A DNA stretch of 64,000 nucleotides from Bacillota bacterium (GTDB lineage Bacteria > Bacillota > Sulfobacillia > Sulfobacillales > JAIMBI01): the NCBI GenBank assembly GCA_021846505.1, contig JAJZWV010000003.1, forward strand, positions 53,866 to 117,865, read 5' to 3'. The notes beneath the pieces were generated by a model that was given only the letters and a program-made list of their open reading frames with translations, was not told where the DNA came from and ran no database searches. Every line of letters starts with the position of its first letter. Position 1 is the stretch's first letter. Below are positions 40,897 to 51,657 of this stretch, in pieces. The translations under genes and the position numbers were made by a program.

Positions 40897-41676
40897 ATGG
40901 CAGGTCCGGAGTTGGCTATTGACAATCTGCACGTCGCGGTAGACGGCACGCCCGTGCTGAAGGGACTGACGCTCACCGTGCGCGGCGGCGAGGTGCATGC
41001 GGTGATGGGCCCGAATGGCACCGGCAAAAGCACTCTCGCCCAAACCATTATGGGGCACCCGCGGTATCGGGTGACAGCGGGCACGGTCACGTTGGACGGC
41101 CAAGATGTGCTGGCGATGAAAACCGATGCCCGGGCGCGGGCAGGCCTGTTTTTGGCCATGCAGTACCCGAACGAGGTGTCCGGCGTCACCACCGCCAACT
41201 TTTTGCGCACGGCCCTCAACGCCCGCCGGGACTCCAAAGACCCGATCCGGCTCAAGGAGTTTCGCGACGAGCTGGACCAGGCCATGGACATCCTGTCCAT
41301 CGACCACGGCTTTGCCAACCGGTATCTCAACGAGGGATTCTCGGGCGGCGAAAAGAAGCGCAACGAAATTTTGCAGATGCTCATGCTGAAGCCCCGCATT
41401 GCGGTGCTGGACGAGATTGACTCGGGACTGGACATCGATGCCGTGCGCATTGTGGCCCAGGGCGTCCAAGCATCGCGAAATCCCGAGGTGGGCATGCTGC
41501 TCATCACCCACTACCAGCGCATCCTGAACTACATCACGCCCGACCGGGTGCACATTGTGTACGACGGGCACGTGGTGACGTCCGGCGGGCCCGAGCTGGC
41601 GGAGACACTGGAAAGCCGCGGCTACGAGTGGATCCGGGACGAGCTGGTGCCCGCCGGCGAAGGCAGCCGGGCATGA
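40897..41676 (+). CDS. sufC: Fe-S cluster assembly ATPase SufC
   Basis: Walker A GPNGTGKSTLAQTIMG; FSGGEKKRNEILQMLMLKPRIAVLDEIDSGLDIDA. Confidence 0.97.
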   Translation: MAGPELAIDNLHVAVDGTPVLKGLTLTVRGGEVHAVMGPNGTGKSTLAQTIMGHPRYRVTAGTVTLDGQDVLAMKTDARARAGLFLAMQYPNEVSGVTTANFLRTALNARRDSKDPIRLKEFRDELDQAMDILSIDHGFANRYLNEGFSGGEKKRNEILQMLMLKPRIAVLDEIDSGLDIDAVRIVAQGVQASRNPEVGMLLITHYQRILNYITPDRVHIVYDGHVVTSGGPELAETLESRGYEWIRDELVPAGEGSRA

Positions 41677-42953
41677 GCGCCTCGAGCGTGTCCACCCGGC
41701 CAGAGGAGCCGGCGGTGCTGGCGGACCGCCGGCGCGCGGCTTTTGCCCTTTATGAGAGCCTGCCGATTCCGGTGCGGCCCCGCACCCCCTTGAAGGCGCG
41801 CCGCCTGGAGGCCATCCCGTATCGGGAGCCGGCGGCGGCGAGCCTCGCCGAAGTCCCAGCGGCGCTGCGGAGCGCCCCCGACTCGGCGGGCCACGCGGTG
41901 CTGTCCAACGGCCAGGTGGTGGCGTGCGCGCTCGCGGCTCGCTGGCAGCAGGCCGGCGTCCGTTTGGAAAGCTTGGCGGGGGCCGCTCGTGAGGCGCCAG
42001 ACTTCGTGGCCCGGCACTTAGGCGCCCTGATCCCGGCCGACCTGGATCGCTATGCCGCCGCCAACGCCGCGCTGTGGCGCGACGGAGTGCTGCTGGTGAT
42101 TCCCCGCGGGGTGGTGCTGGACGCGCCCATCACGCTGGTGCACTGGGTCGGCGCGGCCGCGGCCGGCGTGTTCCCGCGGACGGTGGTAGTGGCCGAGGAA
42201 GCAGCGGAGGTGTCGGTGGTGGAAACCTATTTGGGCGACCCCGCCGACACCCACCGCTGCCTGGTGTCCGCCGCCACCGAGGTGCTGGCCGGACCCGCAA
42301 GCCAAGTGACGGTGTCGGCGCTCCAGCAGCTGCCGCCTGGCGCCGAGGCGTTTCTCCGCCGCCGCGGCCGGGCGAGCCAAGATGCGCGCATCGACTGGGC
42401 CACCGCCGAGTTTGGGGGAGCGCTGTCGGTCGCAGGCCACCACACGGATCTGGAGGGGCCGGGCTCGGCCACCACCAGCCACACGGTGACGTTCGGGTCC
42501 GGCGCGCAGCACTTTGACTATGACGCGGAAGTCGCGCACATTGGCCCCCACACCACCAGCGACATGCGGGCGCGGGGCGTGATGAGCGGGCGCTCGCGCA
42601 GCATCTTCACCGGCCTGTCGGAAATTCGCAAGGGCGCCCGCCGCGCGGACGCCCGCCAGAAGGAAGAGACGCTGATGCTGTCCGCCGACGCCCGCGCCGA
42701 CGCTATTCCGTCGCTGCTCATTGATGACAACGACGTATTTGCGGCGCACGCCGCCAGTGCAGGGCCGGTGGATGAGCTGGCGCTGTACTACCTGGCGAGC
42801 CGCGGCATCCCCCGCGACGACGCGGTCGATTTGCTGGTGCGCGGATTCTTGGGGCCCGTGGTGGAGCGGATTGCGCTGCCGGCGGTTCAGAGCCGCATCT
42901 GGGAGGCCATTGACCAGAAGCTTCAGGCCGAAAGGGGGCGCGGCGCCGTATGA
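41673..42953 (+). CDS. sufD: Fe-S cluster assembly protein SufD
   Basis: SufBD core: HTDLEGPGSATTSHTVTFGSGAQHFDYDAEVAHIGPHTTSDMRARGVMSGRSRSIFTGL; between sufC and sufS. Confidence 0.95.
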   Translation: MSASSVSTRPEEPAVLADRRRAAFALYESLPIPVRPRTPLKARRLEAIPYREPAAASLAEVPAALRSAPDSAGHAVLSNGQVVACALAARWQQAGVRLESLAGAAREAPDFVARHLGALIPADLDRYAAANAALWRDGVLLVIPRGVVLDAPITLVHWVGAAAAGVFPRTVVVAEEAAEVSVVETYLGDPADTHRCLVSAATEVLAGPASQVTVSALQQLPPGAEAFLRRRGRASQDARIDWATAEFGGALSVAGHHTDLEGPGSATTSHTVTFGSGAQHFDYDAEVAHIGPHTTSDMRARGVMSGRSRSIFTGLSEIRKGARRADARQKEETLMLSADARADAIPSLLIDDNDVFAAHAASAGPVDELALYYLASRGIPRDDAVDLLVRGFLGPVVERIALPAVQSRIWEAIDQKLQAERGRGAV

Positions 42954-44194
42954 CCACCACCCCGGCCACCACCGCGCCGCCCACTTGGGCAGCGGTCGCC
43001 CAAGCGTTTCCGGCACTCCGGCAGACGGTTAACGGCCATCGGCTGGTGTATCTGGACTCAGCCGCCACCAGCCTAAAGCCCCAGGCGGTCATTGATGCGG
43101 TGGTGGAGTACTATGCGGACTACCCCTCCAACGTGCACCGCAGCGTGCACACGCTGGCGGGGCGCGCCACCGAGGCGTACGAGGCCGCCCGGGCCCGGGT
43201 GGCGGCCTTCGTGGGGGCGGACGCCCAAAGCCTGGTGTTTACGCGGGGCACCACCGAGGGCCTGAACCTGGTGGCCTCGGGCTGGGCGCGCCGGCACCTT
43301 AGGCCGGGAGACGAAATTTTGCTGACGCCGGCCGAGCACCACTCCAACCTCGTGCCCTGGCAGCAGGTGGCGAAAGCCACCGGGGCGCGCCTGGTGTTCG
43401 CTCCGCTCACGGCCGACGGCCGCCTGACGGCCGAGGCGATTCGGGCGTCCTTCACCTCGCGCACCCGCCTGGCGGCGGTGGCTCACGTGTCCAACGTGCT
43501 GGGCACCGAAAATCCGATTCGCGAGCTGGTGGCGCTGGCCCACCGCCAGGATGCCGTGGTGGTGGTGGACGGCGCGCAGTCGGCGCCTCACCTCCCGGTC
43601 TCCGTCGCGGCGCTGGGCGTCGACTTCTTCGCCTTCTCGGCGCACAAGATGTGCGGCCCCACCGGCATCGGAGCGCTGTACGGGCGGCCGGAGCGCCTGC
43701 GGGAAGCTGACCCCCTGCTGTTTGGCGGCGAGATGATCGCGGAAGTGGACCAGGAGCACGCCACCTGGGCCGACGTGCCCTATCGGTTTGAGGGCGGCAC
43801 GCCGCATGTGGCGGGCGCCATTGGCTGGGGGGCCGCCGTGGCCTTTCTGGAACGTCTGGGCATGGATCACATTGCGGCCCACAGCCGGGCGCTCGCCATG
43901 GACGCGGCGGCCCGGCTGGCCGCCCTGCCCCGCGTGTCGGTATATGGCCCCGCGGGCGGGCGGCAGGCAGTGGTGGCGTTCAATTATGACGGGGTGCACC
44001 CTCACGATGTCGCCCAGGTGCTGGACAGCCAGGGCATCGCTGTCCGCGCCGGCCACCACTGCGCCCAGCCACTGATGGCCGCGCTGTCCATCCAGTCGTC
44101 CGTACGGGCCAGCTTTTACTTGTACAATACAAGGGAGGATGTCGACCGGCTGGTGGACGGCCTCCGCGAAGTGGGGCGTTACTTTGGGCGCTAA
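42950..44194 (+). CDS. sufS: Cysteine desulfurase SufS
   Basis: YLDSAATSLKPQAVIDAVVEYYADYPSNVHRSVHTLAGRATEAYE; DFFAFSAHKMCGPTGIGALYG; RAGHHCAQPLM. Confidence 0.97.
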   Translation: MTTTPATTAPPTWAAVAQAFPALRQTVNGHRLVYLDSAATSLKPQAVIDAVVEYYADYPSNVHRSVHTLAGRATEAYEAARARVAAFVGADAQSLVFTRGTTEGLNLVASGWARRHLRPGDEILLTPAEHHSNLVPWQQVAKATGARLVFAPLTADGRLTAEAIRASFTSRTRLAAVAHVSNVLGTENPIRELVALAHRQDAVVVVDGAQSAPHLPVSVAALGVDFFAFSAHKMCGPTGIGALYGRPERLREADPLLFGGEMIAEVDQEHATWADVPYRFEGGTPHVAGAIGWGAAVAFLERLGMDHIAAHSRALAMDAAARLAALPRVSVYGPAGGRQAVVAFNYDGVHPHDVAQVLDSQGIAVRAGHHCAQPLMAALSIQSSVRASFYLYNTREDVDRLVDGLREVGRYFGR

Positions 44195-44630
44195 TCTCGA
44201 CGAGTTGTACCGCGAGGTGATTTTGGATCACTGCCAAAACCCGCGGCGAATGGGCGCGATGGAGCATCCCACCCACTCCCTGGGGCTGCACAACCCCACC
44301 TGCGGCGACAAAATTGCCGTGGATCTGCGGGTGGAGGACGGCCGCATCGCGGACTACCGGTTTTCCGGCCATGGCTGCTCCATCTCGATGGCGTCGGCGT
44401 CGATGCTCGGCGACGCGGTGGTGGGCAAAACCGTCGCGGAGGCGGAGCAGGTGGCCCAGGGGTTTGTCCGCTTTTTGACGGGCGACCCCAGCACCGCCAG
44501 TCCGGCCGGGGACTTAGAAGCGCTGGCGGGGGTCAAAAACTTTCCTGCGCGGGTGAAGTGCGCCACCTTGGCGCACAACGCGCTGATGGAGGCGCTGGAG
44601 GGTGCCGCCCGGCCGCCCGGGCCACACTAG
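44184..44630 (+). CDS. sufU: Fe-S cluster assembly scaffold/sulfur acceptor SufU
   Basis: [17 protein letters not shown]...[12 protein letters not shown]...[14 protein letters not shown]...[14 protein letters not shown] start inferred. Confidence 0.93.
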   Translation: MGANLDELYREVILDHCQNPRRMGAMEHPTHSLGLHNPTCGDKIAVDLRVEDGRIADYRFSGHGCSISMASASMLGDAVVGKTVAEAEQVAQGFVRFLTGDPSTASPAGDLEALAGVKNFPARVKCATLAHNALMEALEGAARPPGPH

Positions 44631-44691
44631 GCCCGAGGAGCCCCGACCTTTCCAGCACCCAAGCAGCCAAGGTTTCGAAAGGAGGCGCGTG

Positions 44692-46092
44692 ATGGCAACC
44701 AGGCAGCAGCTGGTGTCCGATGACTACGAGTACGGGTTCAACGACGGGGACGTTGGGGTGCTGAAGTTCCAAAAAGGCCTGACGCGCGAGGTGGTGGACG
44801 AAATCTCCCGCATCAAGCAGGAGCCGGCTTGGATGCGAGACTTCCGCCGGCACGCCTTGGATGTGTTTTTCAAGAAGCCCATGCCCCACTGGGGCGCGGA
44901 CCTATCCGCGCTGGACTTCGAGAAAATCGTGTACTACGTCAAGCCCTCCGATCGCCAGGGGAAAACCTGGGACGAGGTGCCGCAGCAAATCAAGGACACG
45001 TTTGAGCGCCTCGGGATCCCCGAGGCGGAGCGGAAGTTCTTGGCCGGCGTGTCGGCTCAGTATGACTCCGAGGTGGTGTACCACAACATCCACAAGGATC
45101 TCGAGGAGCAGGGCATCATCTTCACCGACACCGACACGGCGGTGCGAGAGTACCCGGACTTGGTGCGGGAGTACTTCGGGACGGTCATTCCTTCCGAGGA
45201 CAACAAATTCGCAGCACTGAACACGGCGGTGTGGAGCGGCGGGTCGTTTGTGTATCTGCCGAAGGGCGTGCACTGCCGGATTCCCCTGCAGGCATACTTT
45301 CGCATCAACTCGGAAAACATGGGCCAGTTTGAGCGCACCCTGATTGTGGCGGACGAAGGCTCTTTCGGCCACTACGTCGAAGGGTGCACCGCGCCCTCGT
45401 ACAACTCCGAGTCGCTGCACTCGGCGGTGGTGGAAATCCTGGTCAAAGAGGGCGCCCGCATGCGCTACACCACGGTGCAAAATTGGGCCTCCAACGTGTT
45501 CAACCTGGTGACCAAGCGGGCCGTGGCGGAGAAGAACGCCACCATGGAGTGGGTCGACGGCAACATTGGCTCCAAGGTGACGATGAAGTACCCGTCGGTG
45601 TACCTGGTGGGCGAGGGCGCCCGCGGCATGGTGCTGTCCATCGCCGTTGCCGGCAAGGGCCAGCATCAGGACACGGGGTCGAAGATGTATCACTACGCGC
45701 CCCACACCACCTCCACCATCTTGTCCAAGTCGATTTCCAAGCACGGAGGCAAGACGACGTACCGGGGCTTGGTGCACATGGCCAAGGGCGTGGAGGCTGC
45801 CAAGTCCAACGTCAAGTGCGACACCTTGATTTTGGATGAGCAGTCCAAGTCGGACACCATCCCCTACACCGAGGTGTCTGACAGCCGGGTGGAGATGGAG
45901 CATGAAGCCACGGTGACCAAGGTGAGCGAAGAGCAGCTGTTTTATCTGATGAGCCGCGGCCTCTCCGAAGAAGACGCCACCCGCATGGTGGTGATGGGCT
46001 TCATCGAGCCGTTCACCCGGGAGCTGCCGATGGAGTTTGCCGTCGAGATGAACCGGCTCATCAAGTTCGAGATGGAGGGAGCCATCGGCTGA
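44692..46092 (+). CDS. sufB: Fe-S cluster assembly protein SufB
   Basis: [38 protein letters not shown]...[20 protein letters not shown]...[39 protein letters not shown]. Confidence 0.97.
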   Translation: MATRQQLVSDDYEYGFNDGDVGVLKFQKGLTREVVDEISRIKQEPAWMRDFRRHALDVFFKKPMPHWGADLSALDFEKIVYYVKPSDRQGKTWDEVPQQIKDTFERLGIPEAERKFLAGVSAQYDSEVVYHNIHKDLEEQGIIFTDTDTAVREYPDLVREYFGTVIPSEDNKFAALNTAVWSGGSFVYLPKGVHCRIPLQAYFRINSENMGQFERTLIVADEGSFGHYVEGCTAPSYNSESLHSAVVEILVKEGARMRYTTVQNWASNVFNLVTKRAVAEKNATMEWVDGNIGSKVTMKYPSVYLVGEGARGMVLSIAVAGKGQHQDTGSKMYHYAPHTTSTILSKSISKHGGKTTYRGLVHMAKGVEAAKSNVKCDTLILDEQSKSDTIPYTEVSDSRVEMEHEATVTKVSEEQLFYLMSRGLSEEDATRMVVMGFIEPFTRELPMEFAVEMNRLIKFEMEGAIG

Positions 46093-46094
46093 GC

Positions 46095-46403
46095 ATGGCA
46101 TGGCAGCGCGTCGCCGCAGTGAGTGAGCTGACGGAGGGCTTTCCAATGGGTGTCTCGGTGGCCGGTTACGAGGTGTGTCTCTTGGCGTGGCAGGGCAAGA
46201 TTTTTGCCATCGACGACGTGTGCAGCCACGCCGAGGCCACCCTCTCCGACGGCGAGCAGCAAGGGCCGATTCTGGAGTGCCCCCGGCACGGGGGCCAGTT
46301 CGACATTCGCACCGGGAGGGCGGTCCACTATCCGGCGTTTGCCCCGGTGGCCACCTATCCCACCAAGATTGAAGAGGGCGCCATCTACGTCGACCTGGCG
46401 TAG
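46095..46403 (+). CDS. Rieske-type [2Fe-2S] ferredoxin
   Basis: IFAIDDVCSHAEATLSDGEQQGPILECPRHGGQFDIRTGRAVHYPAF; last gene of suf operon. Confidence 0.93.
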   Translation: MAWQRVAAVSELTEGFPMGVSVAGYEVCLLAWQGKIFAIDDVCSHAEATLSDGEQQGPILECPRHGGQFDIRTGRAVHYPAFAPVATYPTKIEEGAIYVDLA

Positions 46404-46450
46404 CGGCGCCCCTTTTTCGATCCACTCCGCCCCGGAGGAGGCTTCATCAC

Positions 46451-47514
46451 GTGGACCAGGCCCCCGCACTCGCGCTCGCAGCGTTTCGCCCCCGCTCCAT
46501 GATCCAGGTTGCGAGCCGCGCCCTCGAGCGCGCGCTTTTCGTCCATTGGCCTGAACAACCACTCGCGGGCGCTGGCAGGTTACGGACGTGCCCGCGTTAG
46601 TGGCCGAGATGGACGCGGCCGGCGTGGCCGCCATGGTGGACCTGGACGGCGGCAGCGGCGCTCGCCTCGCGGAGCACCTGCGCCGGCTTCGCGGCCCCTA
46701 TCCGGACCGGTTTGCCATCTTTGCCACCGTCGACTGGGACGGGGCGCTGGCTCACGCCGACTTTGGCGAGCGCTTGGCCCGCGAGCTGTCGGATGCCGCC
46801 GGGGACGGCGCGGAAGGCCTCAAAGTGTGGAAAGACGTTGGGCTCACCCGCCGCACGCCCGAGGGGTTCCGGCTGTCCGTGGCCGACCCGCGCCTCAGCC
46901 CGCTGTGGGAGGTGTGTGCCGAGCGCGCCCTCCCGGTGATGATTCACGTGGCCGACCCGATCGCGTTTTTTCAGCCGCTGGATCCCTCCAATGAGCGCTA
47001 CGAGGAGCTGGCCAGCCACCCCGACTGGCACTTTTGGGGCCCCGGCGTTCCCACCCACGCTGAGCTCATCGAGGAGCTGGAGACCTTCCTGGCAGGCCAT
47101 AGCGGCGTGCGCTTCATCGGGGCGCACGTCGCCTCCCGCTCCGAGAACGTGGGGCTGGTGGCCACGCTGTTAGCGCGCCACCCGAACCTCACCGTGGACA
47201 TCGCTGCTCGCACGGCCGAGCTGGGCCGCCACCCCTACACCGCGCACGACTTTTTGGAGCAGCACATCGGCCGCGTGGCCTTTGGGCTGGACGACTGGCC
47301 GGCTCAGCGCGAGGACTACCGCGCCGCGTACCGGATGCTGGAGACCCGCGACGAGTACTTCGACTACAGCCCCGCCCAAGACCGTTACCCCGGCTTGCAG
47401 AGGCGCTGGAAGATTTACGGCCTAGACCTGTCCGACTCGGCGCTGCGCTCGATCTACCAGGGCACCGCCCTCCAGATCATCCCCCGCTTTTGCACCGCGC
47501 TGGCCGGCCAGTAG
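46451..47514 (+). pseudogene. Amidohydrolase (COG2159-like) with frameshifted N-terminus; long ORF 46588-47514 remains
   Basis: N-terminal fragments VDQAPALALAAFRPRSMIQVASRALERA / RFSSIGLNNHSRALAG / RWQVTDVPALVAEMDAAGV lie in three frames; downstream IHVADPIAFFQPLDPSNERYEEL...FIGAHVAS...FGLDDWP typical of the family. Confidence 0.65.
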
Positions 47515-47596
47515 GGCACCCGGCGTGTCCCCTCGTACGGCCCCAATTCCGACGGGCCACTCCGGTTTACCACTCGCGCTTCCTCGTGCTCCTGCC

Positions 47597-48364
47597 ATGG
47601 CGTTCGACGTCAAAGATTTTCGTGAGTTGGTTGCGATCATCGACAGTCACCCCGAGTGGCAGCGCGAATTGCGGCGAGTAATGCTCACGGACGAGATCGT
47701 GAACTTGCCTGAGTCATTGCACCAACTGGAAAGAAGTCAGCGGCTGCAGATCAAGCACATGGAGGGCTTTGACCTGAGGCTCGCGGCCCTCGCGGAATCC
47801 CAGGAGCGCAATACCGCTCACCTCGCCCAGCTCGACCAGCACTTGGCCGAACTGGACCGGCACATGGCCCGGCTGGAAGTCCGGGTCGAGGAATTGGCGG
47901 CGGCACAGGCACGTACCGAAGTCACGGTAGCCCGCCTAGATAACGCCGTCGGGGTGCTGGCGGGGACCAACCTAGAGTTGCTTTTTGCGCAGCGGGCCGC
48001 TGCGTACTTGCTCATCTGTGGATTCCGTGGTGTCCACGTGCTGTCGCCGAACGACTGGATCGATTCCGTGGACCAAGCGATCGCCGACGGGCGACTCGCG
48101 CCGGGAGACCGCCAGAGCATCCTGCGCGCCGACGCGGTGCTTCGGGCTCGCGATGCCGAGGGGCCGCTGCATCTGGTGGTCGAAGTGTCGTCGGTGGTTG
48201 ATCGCCACGATGTCGAGCGGGCCGTCACTCATGCCGGGCTGCTCGGTCAGGGACTCGAGGGATTGCGCGTGCGCCCCGTCGTGGCGGGGCACGCATACAC
48301 CGCCGGCGCGGAGGCGCTGCTGGCGTCATCACCCGACATCACGGCCGTGCGCATGAGCAGCTAG
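47597..48364 (+). CDS. Coiled-coil plus PD-(D/E)XK-nuclease-like protein (DUF3782-type)
   Basis: Central heptad-like region (RNTAHLAQLDQHLAELDRHMARLEVRVEEL) and C-terminal ADAVLRARDAEGPLHLVVEVSSVVDRHDVERA. Confidence 0.65.
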   Translation: MAFDVKDFRELVAIIDSHPEWQRELRRVMLTDEIVNLPESLHQLERSQRLQIKHMEGFDLRLAALAESQERNTAHLAQLDQHLAELDRHMARLEVRVEELAAAQARTEVTVARLDNAVGVLAGTNLELLFAQRAAAYLLICGFRGVHVLSPNDWIDSVDQAIADGRLAPGDRQSILRADAVLRARDAEGPLHLVVEVSSVVDRHDVERAVTHAGLLGQGLEGLRVRPVVAGHAYTAGAEALLASSPDITAVRMSS

Positions 48365-48635
48365 CGCACGGTCCGCGCCCCTGCCCGGGTGTCGCTCCGG
48401 CCGCCCCTTACCCGTCACACCCCGTTAGCGCATCTCCACGACGCCGATCCCTTAGCGCCGCACGCCCTGCGTCTTGGCATCTTGGTCAGATTTTGGCGTC
48501 GTTTGGTTTTGTTGGCGCCCCCCTTCTTGTATGATGGCAGGGATCTCTTCGAACCAACACGGATCTTGGCAATCATCTTGATGCGCAAGCTCGGTGGCCC
48601 GGGCGGATCTCCTCGTGTGTGAAAGGTGTGATGAG

Positions 48636-51635
48636 TTGGCGACGTTACGAAGCCGCAAGGCGCGGTACGGTTTGACTTTGGCTTCGTCATTGATTTGGAT
48701 GTCGGTGATTCCCCCGGCAATGGCCCTGGCCCAAAGTGGGCCCACGGTTACCCCTGGCTCCGTCACCCTCTCGGGCCCCATCCGGTCGTCCGCGGGGGGC
48801 CATGCGTCGTTTCATGCGGCGGCCCAGGACCCCAACGGTACAGCGATGTACCAGTTCTGGGTGCAGGAGCCCAACGGCCAGTGGACCGATGCCCAAAATT
48901 ATTCGACCAGCCCCAACTTCACGCTGTCGACGCCCTCGGCCGGCAACTACCTGGTCGCCGTCGACGTGATGGATCAGAGCCAGGTGGCCGCCGGCGACTG
49001 GTCCGCGGCGCAGACGACGCTCCCTGATGGCGTGTTTGTCCAAAGTGCGGTGACGGTATCGGCCTCCGCGACGGATGCCACCGCCGGCACACCCATCACG
49101 CTGACGGCGGCCGCCCACAGCATCTTTGACCCGCTGTATCAGTTCTGGTGGGAGCAGCAGGGCCACTGGCATCAGAGTGGCCCGTATCAGTCGGGCAGCA
49201 CCTTTACCTTCACGCCGCCCACCAGTGGCGCGGTCACGTATGTGGCCTACGCCAAAAGTCCGGCTGCGGCCAACAACCCCCATGGCGCCCTGATGAGCCC
49301 CGCCGGCACCGCCACGGAATACGGGCTCGCCTCCCAGGTGTCGGTGGCGGTGGCGGGTCCCACCGTGGTGGCGGATGGCATGGCCAGCGACACGGTCACG
49401 GTGACCGTGCAAGATTCCCTCCACGACACCGTGGCCAACTTCAGCGGCAAGGTGGACTTGATTCCGTCGAGCCCCGTCGTGGACTTCCCCGGCGAAGGCA
49501 CGGCGGCCGTGACGGTGTCCGGTGGCGTTGGCACCCTAGCGTTCACCGTCGCTCCGGGACACGGGGGACAGTCCTACTCCATTGTCTCCGACCATCTGCT
49601 GTCGGCGGCGTCGTCGGCCGGTGGCACGCCTGGCCAGGGCCAGGTGGCCAACGTCAGCTACGGCAGCGCGACGGTGTCCGCGCTGGTGCCGCAAGCCGCG
49701 TCCCTCACCGTGACGCCCATGCTGCCCTCATTGGCCAACAATGCGGCCAACAGCGACACGGTGTGGGTCGGCCTGAGTGATCAGGCGGCCAATCCGGAAA
49801 CCACGCGTGTGGGCCGGTACGTCACCCTGACGCTCACCGGACCCGGAAGCTTCAGCGCCAGCGGCACGCAAGCCACCGAAAGCGAGTACGTGCCGGCAGG
49901 CACCACGCAGGTGTCGACCCAGGTGTACGACGTCCAGGCGGGCTCCGGCAGCATCGTCGTGACGGCCGCTGCGTCAGGGCTGGCCGGCGCTAGTGCCACC
50001 ATTGGCATCGACCAGGTGGGGTCCGCCAATCATCTGGCGATCGCCAGCAGCCAGGTGTTTTTCGGCGGCCACACATACACCAAGTACCAGTTGGAAGTGG
50101 TGGATGCGGCGGGCAACCTGGTGACAACCGGATCGGGAGCTCATGCCACCTTTTCGCTGGCGGACAATGCGCGGAAGTCGCAGCTCGCCTACTACCCCGA
50201 CTCGACCGAAACCACCACGGGGCTTAACTTGGGCACCGAGTATGACAGCTCCAACATCTCAGCCCAGTCCTTCAGCACCACGTCGGGCGTGGCCACCGTG
50301 TATGTCGCCACCGAGTACACCCACACCGCCACCAACCCGACCATCACGGCCACCGACACCACCACCGGCTTCACCGCCACGGCCGCCTACAACTTCGCGG
50401 CGCCGATCAGCGGCTACGCCGTACTGGCGCCAGCGTGGATGAAGACGATGCACCGGGAGACCACACACACCAGTCCTCAGTACGACGAGCGACACCCCCA
50501 TGGGTTTAGCGTTCTGGCTGGCCAAAGGGCCACCGTCTCCGCCCAGCTGACCAACCAGTTTGGCACGCCCGTGGCCGAGGCCAATCAGCCCATCTGGTTT
50601 GAGCTCCTGCAGCCGACGACCGGCACCGGCATGCTTCCCAATGGCGCATCGCAGAGCGGCGACGTGTACGAGGCGTTCACCAACGCCCAGGGCATCGCCA
50701 CCATGCAGGTGAGCACGCCGTCGGGCGCGCCGGCCAACCGGCACGACCACTTCCACATTCGTGTGTTTGGCCAGGCCGACCTCGGCAAAACCTTTGGCCA
50801 GCTTGATAATGCGCGGCCGGTGCGCCGGGCGTGGAAGACGGACAGCTACACGGTCGTGCCCGCGAGCTCATACGCCACCAGCTTCAAGCTGAACTACAGT
50901 GAGCTGGACGTAGACAACGGCAGTGGCAACGATATCCCGTGGGCGGGGACCGGCAATCTGCCCGCAGGCGCGAAGGTTTCCGGATTGGAGTTGCAGGCTC
51001 TCAATGCACTGGGTGCGCCTGTAGTTGCCAACCACTACTGGAACAACGGTGGCGACGGCTTGGTGGTCACCTCCAGCAACAGCGGCGTAGCCTCGTTTCA
51101 CGCCAATGGATTCGATGTCCGCTCGTTTGGCGTGGCGAATCAGTGGTTTGTATCAGACGAGTGGGAATCCAGTGACGGGCGTCCTCGCGCGCTAAACTTG
51201 AACCATCTACAATTGGGCCACGCCGGCACCGCCACCATTACCATCCAGGACATTTCCAATCCCAGCATGCCCACGCTGTCGTTCACCGTGACGGTTGTGC
51301 CGGGGTCCGCGACGGATGACCCCATGGTGGAGTTGAACGGGGCGCCGATTTCCCGCAGCAATCCGCTCACGCTGAACGCCAACCAGTCGCAGCAGCTGTC
51401 CGTCGTGAACGTGGATGCGGGCGGCGACCCCATTCCCAACGCCACCGGCCATCCGCTGACGGTGACGCTGCCCACTCCGCCCACCGGCTTCGTGTGGCGC
51501 ACCACCGCTAGCGGGCCCACCTCGCCAGGATCGGTTGCGGTGACCATTCCCGTGAATGCCAGCAGCGCTCCCGTATGGCTGGTAGGTACGGTCTCGGGTG
51601 CCACCACCCATAGGCGGATCCGAGGCAGCGACTAG
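48636..51635 (+). CDS. Large secreted multi-domain (Ig-like/invasin-type) surface protein
   Basis: Signal peptide (YGLTLASSLIWMSVIPPAMALAQ), beta-rich repeats, VVADGMASDTVTVTVQD and LANNAANSDTVWVGLSD Big-like domains; TTG start after gaaagg RBS inferred. Confidence 0.78.
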   Translation: MATLRSRKARYGLTLASSLIWMSVIPPAMALAQSGPTVTPGSVTLSGPIRSSAGGHASFHAAAQDPNGTAMYQFWVQEPNGQWTDAQNYSTSPNFTLSTPSAGNYLVAVDVMDQSQVAAGDWSAAQTTLPDGVFVQSAVTVSASATDATAGTPITLTAAAHSIFDPLYQFWWEQQGHWHQSGPYQSGSTFTFTPPTSGAVTYVAYAKSPAAANNPHGALMSPAGTATEYGLASQVSVAVAGPTVVADGMASDTVTVTVQDSLHDTVANFSGKVDLIPSSPVVDFPGEGTAAVTVSGGVGTLAFTVAPGHGGQSYSIVSDHLLSAASSAGGTPGQGQVANVSYGSATVSALVPQAASLTVTPMLPSLANNAANSDTVWVGLSDQAANPETTRVGRYVTLTLTGPGSFSASGTQATESEYVPAGTTQVSTQVYDVQAGSGSIVVTAAASGLAGASATIGIDQVGSANHLAIASSQVFFGGHTYTKYQLEVVDAAGNLVTTGSGAHATFSLADNARKSQLAYYPDSTETTTGLNLGTEYDSSNISAQSFSTTSGVATVYVATEYTHTATNPTITATDTTTGFTATAAYNFAAPISGYAVLAPAWMKTMHRETTHTSPQYDERHPHGFSVLAGQRATVSAQLTNQFGTPVAEANQPIWFELLQPTTGTGMLPNGASQSGDVYEAFTNAQGIATMQVSTPSGAPANRHDHFHIRVFGQADLGKTFGQLDNARPVRRAWKTDSYTVVPASSYATSFKLNYSELDVDNGSGNDIPWAGTGNLPAGAKVSGLELQALNALGAPVVANHYWNNGGDGLVVTSSNSGVASFHANGFDVRSFGVANQWFVSDEWESSDGRPRALNLNHLQLGHAGTATITIQDISNPSMPTLSFTVTVVPGSATDDPMVELNGAPISRSNPLTLNANQSQQLSVVNVDAGGDPIPNATGHPLTVTLPTPPTGFVWRTTASGPTSPGSVAVTIPVNASSAPVWLVGTVSGATTHRRIRGSD

Positions 51636-51657
51636 CCTTCTTCCCAGCATCACCAAC

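Noticed and set aside
44902-46425. 507-aa minus-strand ORF
   Set aside because: Antisense shadow of sufB, with shadow-ORF composition rich in H/R/V.
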